DNA of 64,000 nucleotides from Tenacibaculum holothuriorum (GTDB taxonomy: Bacteria; Bacteroidota; Bacteroidia; Flavobacteriales; Flavobacteriaceae): positions 1 through 64,000 of the forward strand of contig NZ_LAPZ01000009.1 of assembly GCF_002120225.1 (NCBI RefSeq). The letters are read 5' to 3'. The notes beneath the pieces are model-generated. The model made no database searches and was not told where the DNA came from. It saw only the letters and a program-made list of their open reading frames with translations. This document shows, piece by piece, positions 46,752 through 54,862 of the stretch (positions are counted from its first letter, which is position 1; the number at the start of each line of letters is the position of its first letter). The position numbers and the translations under genes are program-made.

Positions 46752-47477
46752 ATGAACAAATTAATATATATAAACGTATTAGCATTTTTGGCAATAGCCT
46801 TTATGTCCTGTAGAGATAACAACAGTAAAGTGTTCTCAACTGAAGTAAAACATTCAGGTGCTTTAAGAACTATAATGTCTGGTAACATTGAACCCGTTAT
46901 TAATTTAGATACACTTTCAAAAATGAAAAACCTATACGCTCTTGGTGCTGTGGGTGACCTAAAAGGCGAAATTCAAATATTTGATGGTCAACCAAGCAAC
47001 AGTTTTGTGGTTGATAGTAGTTTACAGATTAAAGATTCTTACAACTTAAAAGCATCTCTATTAGTATATGCAGAAATTGAAGCGTGGGATTCTTTTCAAA
47101 TTGAGAATAGTAAAACAAAAAGTGATTTAGAAAAGCAAATTTTTAAAACCGCCGCAAATAGTGGAATTGATACAGAAAAACCGTTTCCTTTCCTATTAGC
47201 AGGTACTATCGCTTCTGTAGATTGGCACGTTATAAATTGGAAAGATGGCGACACTATCCACAATCACAAAAAGCATAAAGAGTCTGGTTTAAATGGAACT
47301 CTGCAAAATCGAGAAGTTCAAATTATAGGATTCTATTCCTCAAAACATAAAGCAGTTTTTACCCATCATACCACCAATATGCATATACATTTTAAAACGA
47401 CTGATAATACAATTGCAGGCCATATTGATGATTTATTATTAAATCAAACTGTAATATTAAAACTACCAAAACGATGA
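46752..47477 (+). CDS. Acetolactate decarboxylase-like lipoprotein
   Basis: This 241-aa protein is a lipoprotein ('FLAIAFMSCRDNN', Cys about residue 20). The mature domain resembles acetolactate decarboxylase: 'LYALGAVGDLKGEIQIFDG' and a C-terminal metal-site segment 'FTHHTTNMHIHF' followed by 'AGHIDDLLL'. In that enzyme, His residues in this region bind zinc. An extracytoplasmic decarboxylase makes little sense here, so the fold may be reused for metal binding or another small-molecule role. It sits between the TolC-like gene and the ATPase gene, with 3-4 bp spacing or overlap. Confidence 0.75.
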   Translation: MNKLIYINVLAFLAIAFMSCRDNNSKVFSTEVKHSGALRTIMSGNIEPVINLDTLSKMKNLYALGAVGDLKGEIQIFDGQPSNSFVVDSSLQIKDSYNLKASLLVYAEIEAWDSFQIENSKTKSDLEKQIFKTAANSGIDTEKPFPFLLAGTIASVDWHVINWKDGDTIHNHKKHKESGLNGTLQNREVQIIGFYSSKHKAVFTHHTTNMHIHFKTTDNTIAGHIDDLLLNQTVILKLPKR

Positions 47478-49972
47478 AACATACCTATCACATACACGGA
47501 ATGACCTGTAACGGTTGCAGAAATCACGTAGAAAGCACCCTTTCTAAAGTGAAAAGTGTTACCAATGTTTCGGTCGATTTAGAAAAGGCTGAAGCAACTA
47601 TTGAAATGGAATCACACATTTCTATTGAAACCTTTCAAGAAGCTTTAAAAAACGATGGTGGTAAATATACTATTCATAATCAAGATGAACATCGTCATAC
47701 CAAAGTAGAAAAGGAAGAACCGTCAAAGGGAAAAGGAACTGGTACATTTTATTGCCCTATGCATTGCGAAGGTGATAAAACTTATGAGAAACCAGGTGAT
47801 TGTCCAGTTTGTGGAATGAATTTAGTTGAAGAGCAGAATCTTTCAACCACGTCTAAGACACAATACACCTGTCCGATGCATCCAGAAATTGTCAAGGACA
47901 AACCAGGAAGCTGTCCTATTTGCGGGATGGAATTGGTGCCTATCCAACCAGACCTTTCTGCTGAAGAAAAAACTTACAATAGATTACTGAAGAAGTTTTG
48001 GATAGCCTTAGCATTTACATTGCCTATATTTTTAATAGCGATGAGTGAGATGATTCCTAACAACCCATTGTATGCTTTAATGGAACAAAAATGGTGGAAT
48101 TGGGTTCAATTTACCATTTCCATCCCGGTAGTTTTCTATGCTACGTGGATGTTTTTTGAACGTGCTTATCGAAGTATTGCTACTTGGAATCTCAATATGT
48201 TTACACTTATTGGTATAGGCGCAGGTGTATCTTGGTTGTTTAGTGTTTTTGGAATGCTATTCCCTGACTTTTTCCCAGCACAGTTTAAAACCGAATCTGG
48301 TGCGGTACACGTCTATTTTGAAGCGGCTACCGTTATACTCACCTTAGTACTAATGGGGCAGGTTTTAGAAGCGCGAGCGCATAGCAAAACAAATTCGGCA
48401 GTAAAGGAATTATTGAAGCTTGCGCCTAACAATGCAACAAGAGTTGTAAACGGGCAGGAAGAACAAGTGTCCATCGAGCAAATTGAAAAAGGAGACATTC
48501 TACGTGTCAAGCCAGGTGACAAAATACCAGTGGATGGCATTCTCATAGAGGGATATACTACCGTTGATGAATCTATGATTTCAGGTGAACCCATACCTAT
48601 AAACAAAGCCGAAAATGATGTTGTAAGTAGTGGTACTATTAATGGTAATCAGTCTTTCTTGATGAAAGCCGAAAAAGTAGGTAGTGATACCTTGCTTTCC
48701 CAAATTATACATATGGTTAATGATGCCAGTCGTAGTCGAGCACCTATTCAAAAACTGGCAGATACGGTATCTGGTTATTTTGTTCCTATTGTGGTTATTA
48801 TTGCTGTAATAACATTTGGTGTTTGGGCGATTTGGGGGCCCGAACCAGCTTATGTTTATGCTCTAGTAAATGCCATAGCTGTGTTAATAATAGCTTGTCC
48901 TTGTGCTTTAGGATTAGCCACGCCAATGTCGGTTATGGTTGGTGTTGGAAAAGGTGCACGCAATGGCGTACTTATAAAAAATGCAGAGGCTTTAGAGAAA
49001 ATGGACAAGGTGGATACATTGATAGTCGATAAAACAGGAACGATTACCGAAGGAAAGCCAACAGTAGAGAAGATAGGCTCATTTGTAGACCGCTTTCGCG
49101 AAAGCGAATTAATTCAACTCATAGCTTCATTAAATAGTTCTAGTGAGCATCCACTTGCCGAAGCTACTGTCAAATATGGAAAAGAGCAGAATGTACAAAT
49201 CGATAAAGTAGATGATTTTAGTGCAGTTACAGGAAAAGGCGTTGAAGGAATAGTAAACGGTAAAAAGCTCGCTCTAGGAAACGATAAAATGATGGAATAT
49301 GCTAAAGCAACCATTTCATCAACTATAAAAGATGAAGCTCAATCATTTCAAAAACAAGGAAAAACAGTTTCGTACTTATCCATTGAAGGTGAAGTTGTAG
49401 GCTATGTAGTTATTGGCGATAGAATAAAGGAAACAAGCGCAAAGGCTATTAAAGAATTAAAAAACAAAGGGATTGATGTAGTGATGCTCACTGGTGACAA
49501 TCATAATACTGCACAAGCTGTTGCTTCAGCATTAAATCTTACACATTTTAAGGCAGGAATGTTACCAGAAAATAAACAAGAAGAAGTTAAAAAATTACAA
49601 GAACAAGGACACGTTGTGGCGATGGCAGGCGATGGTATTAATGATGCACCAGCATTGGCAAAAAGCGATGTAGGTATTGCAATGGGTACAGGAACAGATG
49701 TAGCAATTGAAAGTGCAATGATAACCTTGGTTAAAGGTGATTTGCACGGAATTGTAAAAGCAAGAAACTTAAGCGATGCTGTTATGAAAAATATTAAGCA
49801 AAACCTATTTTTTGCACTTATTTATAACACTTTAGGAATACCCGTCGCAGCAGGAGTGTTATTCCCATTCTTTGGCATTTTACTATCACCAATGATAGCG
49901 GCGTTAGCAATGAGTTTTAGTTCTGTTTCAGTAATAGTAAACGCGTTAAGATTAAGAAATAAGAAAATATAA
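47474..49972 (+). CDS. copA: Copper-translocating P1B-type ATPase
   Basis: This 832-aa protein exports Cu+/Ag+ from the cytoplasm using ATP. In order: HMA domain with 'MTCNGCRNHV' (about 9-20), two heavy-metal-binding modules ('CPMHCEGDK...CPVCGMNL' and 'CPMHPEIVK...CPICGMEL') at about 93-160, then the P-type core. 'ACPCALGLATP' is the transport motif, 'DKTGTITEGKP' the phosphorylation site and 'GDGINDAPALAKSD' the hinge. A 16-bp palindrome at 49091-49106 encodes 'RFRESE'. It overlaps the preceding lipoprotein gene by 4 bp. Confidence 0.94.
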   Translation: MKHTYHIHGMTCNGCRNHVESTLSKVKSVTNVSVDLEKAEATIEMESHISIETFQEALKNDGGKYTIHNQDEHRHTKVEKEEPSKGKGTGTFYCPMHCEGDKTYEKPGDCPVCGMNLVEEQNLSTTSKTQYTCPMHPEIVKDKPGSCPICGMELVPIQPDLSAEEKTYNRLLKKFWIALAFTLPIFLIAMSEMIPNNPLYALMEQKWWNWVQFTISIPVVFYATWMFFERAYRSIATWNLNMFTLIGIGAGVSWLFSVFGMLFPDFFPAQFKTESGAVHVYFEAATVILTLVLMGQVLEARAHSKTNSAVKELLKLAPNNATRVVNGQEEQVSIEQIEKGDILRVKPGDKIPVDGILIEGYTTVDESMISGEPIPINKAENDVVSSGTINGNQSFLMKAEKVGSDTLLSQIIHMVNDASRSRAPIQKLADTVSGYFVPIVVIIAVITFGVWAIWGPEPAYVYALVNAIAVLIIACPCALGLATPMSVMVGVGKGARNGVLIKNAEALEKMDKVDTLIVDKTGTITEGKPTVEKIGSFVDRFRESELIQLIASLNSSSEHPLAEATVKYGKEQNVQIDKVDDFSAVTGKGVEGIVNGKKLALGNDKMMEYAKATISSTIKDEAQSFQKQGKTVSYLSIEGEVVGYVVIGDRIKETSAKAIKELKNKGIDVVMLTGDNHNTAQAVASALNLTHFKAGMLPENKQEEVKKLQEQGHVVAMAGDGINDAPALAKSDVGIAMGTGTDVAIESAMITLVKGDLHGIVKARNLSDAVMKNIKQNLFFALIYNTLGIPVAAGVLFPFFGILLSPMIAALAMSFSSVSVIVNALRLRNKKI

Positions 49973-49976
49973 CATT

Positions 49977-51749
49977 ATGAAAAAATATATAATTTATTCA
50001 GGTATATTAATAGCAGGGCTACTATTAGGTTGGTTGCTGTTTGGCAGCTCATCAAAAGAGGAACAAGAACATAACCACGATGCGCTTACAGAAACCAATC
50101 AAATATGGACGTGTTCTATGCATCCACAAATTATGCAGCCAGAACCAGGTGATTGTCCTATTTGTGGAATGGATTTAATTCCTGCACAAAGTGGAAGTGA
50201 TGGCTTGTTGGCAGACCAATTCAAACTTACAAAAAATGCAATGGCATTAGCCGATATTCAAACAACCATAGTCGGTAAAGGAAATATTGATGGCAACACG
50301 ATTAAATTATCAGGTAAAATTGCTGAAAATGAAGAAGCCAATGTAGCACAGGTAAGCTATTTTTCGGGTAGAATAGAACGATTGAATATTAGTTTTACAG
50401 GTGAAAAAATCCGTAAAGGCCAATTATTGGCAACCATCTATTCACCAGAACTCTATGCAGCACAACAAGAATTGATAACGGCGGCTTCTTTAAAAGAATC
50501 GCAACCTGCATTATACAACGCAGTTCGAAATAAATTAAAGTTGTGGAAACTCTCTGATAATCAAATTAATCAGATTGAAGAAACCAAAAAAGTAAAAGAA
50601 AACTTTCCAGTTTATGCGACCGTTTCAGGCACAGTTACCGAAAAATTAGTAGAACAAGGCGATTATGTAAAACAAGGTCAACCATTGTTGAAAATTGCAA
50701 ATCTAAATACGGTTTGGGCAAATTTTGATGTATATGAAAATCAAATAGAATTATTTAAAAAGGGACAAAAAGTTTTAGTGACTACAAACGCTTATGCTAA
50801 TAGTGAGTTTAAAGGAAAAGTAGATTTTATTGACCCAATTTTAAATACGAAAACAAGAACAGTCACCTTGCGAGTAGTACTTAGTAATAAAAATGATTTA
50901 TTTAAGCCAGGAATGTTCGTTACCGCAAATATTGATGGTGCGGAAAATAAAAACAGAGAAGTATTGACAATACCAGCATCAGCTATTCTTTGGACAGGTG
51001 AACGCTCTGTAGTCTATTTAAAAGTTAATCCAGACCAGACAATATTTGAAATGCGTGAAGTTGTTTTAGGCAATCAAATTGGTAATGAATATGAAGTTTT
51101 AGAGGGCTTGTTTGTTGGTAATGAAATTGTGACCAATGGTACATTTACTGTTGATGCAGCTGCGCAATTACAAGGGAAAAAGTCTATGATGAATAAGGTT
51201 GGTGGTAGAACTATGACTGGTCACGAGGGACATTTAGGAATGAATAATAGTTCATCAAATGAAGAAAGTGACCATACCAATATGAATGAAAGATTGGTAG
51301 TATCAGAGAAATTTCAAGGACAATTAAAAATTGTTTTCAATGATTATATCAATTTAAAAGATGCCTTGGTGAAAGAAGATTCTAAAAACACTACGGTTAA
51401 TGCAACAAGTTTATTAAAAAATTTAGCCAAAGTAGATATGAAATTGTTGTCGGACAAAACTGCTCACAAACATTGGATGTCATTAGCAAATAAGATAAAA
51501 TCTTCTTCAAGTTCTATTTCTAAAACTTCCGATATAAAAACACAAAGAGACTATTTTAAACATCTATCATCACACTTGATAAACGCAGTTCAACTGTTTG
51601 GTGTTAAGGAAAAAGTGTATGTGGAATTTTGCCCTATGGCAGACAACAACAATGGCGCATACTGGTTGAGTAAAGAGGAAAAAGTAATCAATCCATATTT
51701 TGGTGAAGCAATGCTAACCTGTGGAGAAGTAAAGCAAGTAATAAAATAA
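49977..51749 (+). CDS. cusB: CusB-type periplasmic adaptor of the RND pump
   Basis: This 590-aa membrane-fusion protein links the RND pump to the TolC-like channel. It has an N-terminal anchor (residues 5-22), a heavy-metal-binding module ('CSMHPQIMQ...CPICGMDL', about 45-72), the lipoyl/barrel region and alpha-hairpin, and a C-terminal DUF3347-like domain after about 440 ('FCPMADNNNGAYWLS'). A His/Met-rich linker (around 415-435, 'GHEGHLGMNN') may bind metal. It follows copA after 4 bp. Confidence 0.92.
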   Translation: MKKYIIYSGILIAGLLLGWLLFGSSSKEEQEHNHDALTETNQIWTCSMHPQIMQPEPGDCPICGMDLIPAQSGSDGLLADQFKLTKNAMALADIQTTIVGKGNIDGNTIKLSGKIAENEEANVAQVSYFSGRIERLNISFTGEKIRKGQLLATIYSPELYAAQQELITAASLKESQPALYNAVRNKLKLWKLSDNQINQIEETKKVKENFPVYATVSGTVTEKLVEQGDYVKQGQPLLKIANLNTVWANFDVYENQIELFKKGQKVLVTTNAYANSEFKGKVDFIDPILNTKTRTVTLRVVLSNKNDLFKPGMFVTANIDGAENKNREVLTIPASAILWTGERSVVYLKVNPDQTIFEMREVVLGNQIGNEYEVLEGLFVGNEIVTNGTFTVDAAAQLQGKKSMMNKVGGRTMTGHEGHLGMNNSSSNEESDHTNMNERLVVSEKFQGQLKIVFNDYINLKDALVKEDSKNTTVNATSLLKNLAKVDMKLLSDKTAHKHWMSLANKIKSSSSSISKTSDIKTQRDYFKHLSSHLINAVQLFGVKEKVYVEFCPMADNNNGAYWLSKEEKVINPYFGEAMLTCGEVKQVIK

Positions 51750-51769
51750 TAACAATTAAATTTTAAACA

Positions 51770-52168
51770 ATGAAGAATGTAATTTTAAGTATAGCTATTA
51801 TAATGGCTATAGGTTTAACAAGTTGTAAAAACGAAACCAAAAAAGAAACTGAATCGTCAACTACTGAAATGGCTAAAGAAATAGCTATGACAGATTTGTC
51901 TTTTGGTGTAAGAGGTAATTGCGGTATGTGCAAAAATACTATTGAAAAAGCAGCCACTAGTGTTGATGGTGTAGCAAGTGCAAATTGGGATGTCGATAAA
52001 AAGAAGATTGATGTTTCTTTTGATGATACCAAAACAAATGCAATGGCCATACATAAAGCAATCGCATCTTCAGGTTATGATACCGAAAAAGTTGCAGGAA
52101 ATGAAGAAGCCTATAAAAATTTACCAGGTTGTTGTCAATACGACCACGAAATGGCTATGAATCAGTAG
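51770..52168 (+). CDS. HMA-domain lipoprotein (periplasmic copper chaperone-like)
   Basis: This 132-aa lipoprotein ('MAIGLTSCKNETKK', Cys about residue 19) carries an HMA-type metal-binding fold with 'GNCGMCKNTIEKAA' (CxxC). A short C-terminal His/Cys/Met-rich tail follows ('LPGCCQYDHEMAMNQ'). It closes the copper operon. A periplasmic copper delivery or sensing role next to CusB is likely. Confidence 0.88.
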   Translation: MKNVILSIAIIMAIGLTSCKNETKKETESSTTEMAKEIAMTDLSFGVRGNCGMCKNTIEKAATSVDGVASANWDVDKKKIDVSFDDTKTNAMAIHKAIASSGYDTEKVAGNEEAYKNLPGCCQYDHEMAMNQ

Positions 52169-52206
52169 GGAAAATAAGATTTGAGGACCAATCAGCCATT
52201 TACAAT

Positions 52207-52234
52207 AAAGAGCTCTTTTTAGGGCTCTTTTTTT
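52207..52234 (+). terminator. Terminator of the copper operon
   Basis: A 7-bp stem AAAGAGC/GCTCTTT (52207-52213, 52224-52230) is followed by a T-run. It lies 38 bp after the last copper gene. Confidence 0.85.
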
Positions 52235-52244
52235 ATTTACCCAC

Positions 52245-52360
52245 TCAGCACATTCCCTTCATTCCACGCTTGCCTGCTGAAAAAGGCCGGCAACCACTAC
52301 ATTCCAGGAAAAGAGCTTCACTACACAGGTCTTGGACACAATCCACAATTTCAGCTTTCC
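52245..52360 (+). repeat. Copper-block flanking repeat, copy B
   Basis: This is a direct copy of 41066-41183. Shared runs include CAGCACATT, GGCAACCACT, CAGGAAAAGA, GGTCTTGGACACA (GTCTTGGACACA in both) and AATTTCAGCTTTCC. The two copies bracket the copper operon in the same orientation, 11.2 kb apart. Confidence 0.85.
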
Positions 52361-52454
52361 ATTCCGTTAACCCTTCCCGATGCTCTGGAAAGTAACACTA
52401 CATTCCCGAGCCAAAATTGCGAATTGAGTCCGCTTTTCATCGGAAAGACATCAT

Positions 52455-52524
52455 TTCGGTTTTCTTAACAGTATTTACGGTAAGCCCTTCTTGAGTGCTT
52501 CCTCGAAAATTCTTAAAAACCGAA
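52455..52524 (+). other. Stem-loop 5' of the structured element
   Basis: A 9-bp stem (TTCGGTTTT at 52455-52463, AAAACCGAA at 52516-52524) encloses about 52 nt that include a small TTAC/GTAA hairpin. It lies immediately before the large nested inverted-repeat element and may be part of the same unit. Confidence 0.6.
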
Positions 52525-52538
52525 CCGTTGTCTTACAC

Positions 52539-52872
52539 ATTTTAAGGGGTTTATAATGGATAAAGCCTGTATTGTTTTTCGGGTCGTCGAAAAACAGGCA
52601 GTACATAACCAATTCTAACTTAACTACAGCTGCTTATTTCGCTTAACTGTCGGTACGCTCAAACGCAACTGCGTTTAAGAGAATTGCTAATGCCCTTATG
52701 GAACTTGTCAAGACTATACAAGTTTTAGAGTAAAATAAGGTTTCTACTTCCTTGAAAATGCGAGCATTTTTCTACGTCGCAAACACACCTGATTTTACCC
52801 TAAAAGTCTTGACAAAACCCACTCTATCCATTGTGCGGTGCACGAAAGAAAAGAACAAACACCCCTTAAAAT
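52539..52872 (+). ncRNA. Candidate 334-nt structured non-coding element upstream of ssb
   Basis: Its ends form a perfect 12-bp pair (52539-52550 with 52861-52872). Inside is an 8-bp pair (AATGGATA at 52555-52562 with 52825-52832) and hairpins at 52574-52595 (GTTTTTCG/CGAAAAAC) and 52661-52676 (AAACGC/GCGTTT). A long hairpin at 52705-52815 has an 11-bp perfect base (TTGTCAAGACT/AGTCTTGACAA), a 7-nt bulge and about 15 more pairs. No ORF fits. It could be a structured RNA or a single-stranded DNA structure used in transfer. It does not match any known RNA family that I can name. Confidence 0.6.
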
Positions 52873-52924
52873 TTAATCTGTTTTAAATCAATAGGGAAAG
52901 TACAAATCACTCAAACATTTTAAT

Positions 52925-53281
52925 ATGAATACTATGAAAAACAAAGTGCAATTGATTGGAAATGTCGCTATCGTACCAACATTTAAGACAACAAAAAAAG
53001 GTAAAAAACTAGCTCGGATATTAATGTTCACTATTGAATACTATACAAATAGTAATGGTAAAAAAGTAGATGAAACCGAGTGGCATACAGTCGTGGCTTG
53101 GGGTAAGATGGCGGACAAGGTAGAGAGCTATGTTAAAAAGGGTGAACAAATAGGCGTGAGTGGAAAACTGAAATCACGAAGCTTGATAGATAAGGATGGA
53201 ATCAAAAGATATGTAACCGAAGTAGAAGCAAATGAAATTGTGCTTTTAAGTTCTAGAAACAGTAATTCAAATACTAGATAA
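52925..53281 (+). CDS. ssb: Single-stranded DNA-binding protein (ICE copy 1)
   Basis: This 118-aa OB-fold SSB has 'NKVQLIGNVAIVPTFK', 'EWHTVVAWGKMADKVESYV' and 'GVSGKLKSRS'. It lacks the acidic C-terminal tip that normally recruits partner proteins, ending in 'SSRNSNSNTR'. It is one of two adjacent SSB paralogues and probably coats transferred single-stranded DNA. A second in-frame ATG at 52934 is possible as the start. Confidence 0.9.
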   Translation: MNTMKNKVQLIGNVAIVPTFKTTKKGKKLARILMFTIEYYTNSNGKKVDETEWHTVVAWGKMADKVESYVKKGEQIGVSGKLKSRSLIDKDGIKRYVTEVEANEIVLLSSRNSNSNTR

Positions 53282-53348
53282 ACAATTCACTTTTAAAAGT
53301 CCTGAATGGTTCAGGCAAATCAATGTTTAATTTTTTAAATCTTTAATT

Positions 53349-53693
53349 ATGAGTACTATTAAAAATCACGTACAGTTAATTGGAAACGTTGGACAAGAAC
53401 CAACAGTTACGAATCTTGAAAGCGGAAAGAAAGTAGCCCGTTTTTCATTAGCCACAAATGAGTATTACAAAGACAGTAAAGGCGAAAAGCAAACAGATAC
53501 GAATTGGCATACAATTGTAGCCTGGGGCAAGACTGCTGAAATAGTAGAAAAGTATGTTGCCAAAGGAAAAGAAGTTGGAATATCGGGAAAACTAAAAACT
53601 CGAAGCTACACAACTGATGATAATGAACAACGCTATGTTACGGAAGTTGTAGCAGATGAAATCCTTTTACTTGGAAGTAAAGGCGATAATTAA
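53349..53693 (+). CDS. ssb: Single-stranded DNA-binding protein (ICE copy 2)
   Basis: This 114-aa SSB is a paralogue of the gene 67 bp upstream, sharing 'NWHTIVAWGKTAEIVEKYV' and 'VGISGKLKTRSY'. It too lacks the acidic tip, ending 'LLLGSKGDN'. Two short SSBs in tandem suggest different roles or hetero-oligomers during conjugation. A terminator hairpin follows. Confidence 0.9.
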   Translation: MSTIKNHVQLIGNVGQEPTVTNLESGKKVARFSLATNEYYKDSKGEKQTDTNWHTIVAWGKTAEIVEKYVAKGKEVGISGKLKTRSYTTDDNEQRYVTEVVADEILLLGSKGDN

Positions 53694-53705
53694 ATCAAAA
53701 ATTAA

Positions 53706-53741
53706 AGAGGGCGTAACCGTCGAAAGATGCGCCCTCTTTTT
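53706..53741 (+). terminator. Terminator after the second ssb
   Basis: An 8-bp stem AGAGGGCG/CGCCCTCT (53706-53713, 53730-53737) with a 16-nt loop is followed by TTTT. It separates the ssb genes from the radC-like gene. Confidence 0.85.
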
Positions 53742-53769
53742 CATTATTCACACATTAATTATATGCACA

Positions 53770-54219
53770 ATGAAAGCACAAGTTAACGAAATAAAAATAA
53801 GTTATAAAGGTGGTGTCAAATCCAAAGATTGGATTCAGGTTTCATCCTCTGCACAAGCTGCAGAAGTCCTATTTGAACATTGGGATAAAAGCACAATGCA
53901 ATTACAAGAGACATTTAAAATTGTACTCTTGAATAACAGCAATAAAGTAAAAGGTATTTGCCAAATTTCGCAAGGTGGAATTGCAGGAACTTTGGTAGAT
54001 ATGCGCATCCTTTTTGCCACGGTATTAAAATCACTTTCCGTAGGATTGATATTAGCACATAATCATCCGAGTGGCAAGTTAGAGCCAAGCGAGGCAGACA
54101 TAAAATTGACCAATAAAATAAAGAAAGCTGCATCTGTTTTTGACATCAGATTGTTAGACCATTTGATATTTGCACCCGATGGCGATTATTATAGTTTTTC
54201 TGATAATGGAATCTTGTAA
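53770..54219 (+). CDS. RadC-like JAB-domain protein
   Basis: This 149-aa protein is the JAB/MPN domain part of RadC. The metal motif is 'LAHNHPSGKLEPSEAD' (HxH...D). It lacks the N-terminal UPF helix-hairpin-helix region of full RadC, as is common on mobile elements. The start is the ATG at 53770; longer in-frame starts run back into the preceding ssb gene and terminator. Such proteins are frequent ICE passengers with unproven anti-restriction or recombination roles. Confidence 0.88.
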   Translation: MKAQVNEIKISYKGGVKSKDWIQVSSSAQAAEVLFEHWDKSTMQLQETFKIVLLNNSNKVKGICQISQGGIAGTLVDMRILFATVLKSLSVGLILAHNHPSGKLEPSEADIKLTNKIKKAASVFDIRLLDHLIFAPDGDYYSFSDNGIL

Positions 54220-54230
54220 AACTAACAGCT

Positions 54231-54428
54231 ATGGTATATCTTAATTTTACAGACTTGAGCGAAGAAGCTCAGAACCGATTATTGGAAAATTCCAAAGAAG
54301 ATGTGAAACGAAAATTTGGCGATAGTATTCGCAAATACGTAAATAAAAATCATACCTGTTTTGAAACGATGATTGAAGAAGAAGCGATGCGAAATTTATA
54401 TTCCTATACATACGTTTTCAATATATAA
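54231..54428 (+). CDS. Small ICE protein of unknown function
   Basis: This 65-aa protein starts 11 bp after the radC-like stop. It is acidic-helical in character ('DLSEEAQNRLLENSKEDVKR'). I recall similar small proteins beside RadC-like genes on Bacteroidetes ICEs, but no function is known. A terminator follows. Confidence 0.65.
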   Translation: MVYLNFTDLSEEAQNRLLENSKEDVKRKFGDSIRKYVNKNHTCFETMIEEEAMRNLYSYTYVFNI

Positions 54429-54449
54429 TCATCATAAAAATCCAAGCGA

Positions 54450-54478
54450 ACACCTCTGAAATTTACGAGGTGTTTTTT
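54450..54478 (+). terminator. Terminator after the radC/small-protein unit
   Basis: A 7-bp stem ACACCTC/GAGGTGT (54450-54456, 54467-54473) is followed by TTTTT. Confidence 0.85.
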
Positions 54479-54539
54479 GGTATGAATTATTATCAATTCA
54501 ATAAAAAAACGTATCTTTATTTAGCTGAAATTCAGCTCA

Positions 54540-54860
54540 CAAATTAAAGTAAGGTTATCCATTTTTTCGACTTTCGCCGATACCCTTACACATCGAATAA
54601 ATCACATATCGGAGAATCATTTTTTCCTAAAAATGGCAATCGGCTTTTTAGTCGGATTGTATGGATTTTTGTCCTGCGAGCGGGACGAAAAGGAATAGCA
54701 AGAGGGTAACACGCTACGCGATGTTTCGGATTCCTTTTCGATTTTAATTAACTGATTATCAGTTAATTATTCATATTCTAATTTTTTGACAATCATCGGT
54801 TTGCGACAAACGGGCTGGAAACCCCCATTTTTAGAGAAGATTTTGCGACAAATCGGCGAA
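54540..54860 (+). other. Candidate origin of transfer (oriT) region
   Basis: This gene-free stretch ends directly at the mobilization operon, the usual oriT position. It has an 11-bp perfect inverted repeat (CGAAAAGGAAT 54686-54696, ATTCCTTTTCG 54730-54740) with a 33-nt loop that could hold nic. It also has a palindrome AATTAACTGAT-t-ATCAGTTAATT (54746-54768), and a direct repeat TTTGCGACAAA at 54800-54810 and 54842-54852. A small GTCC/GGAC hairpin precedes them. The nic site cannot be read. Confidence 0.6.
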
Positions 54861-54862
54861 AT

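Noticed and set aside
52129..52395. 88-codon ORF after the copper operon
   Set aside because: It starts inside the last copper gene in another frame and runs through the terminator and repeat copy B. The matching repeat copy A has no such frame.
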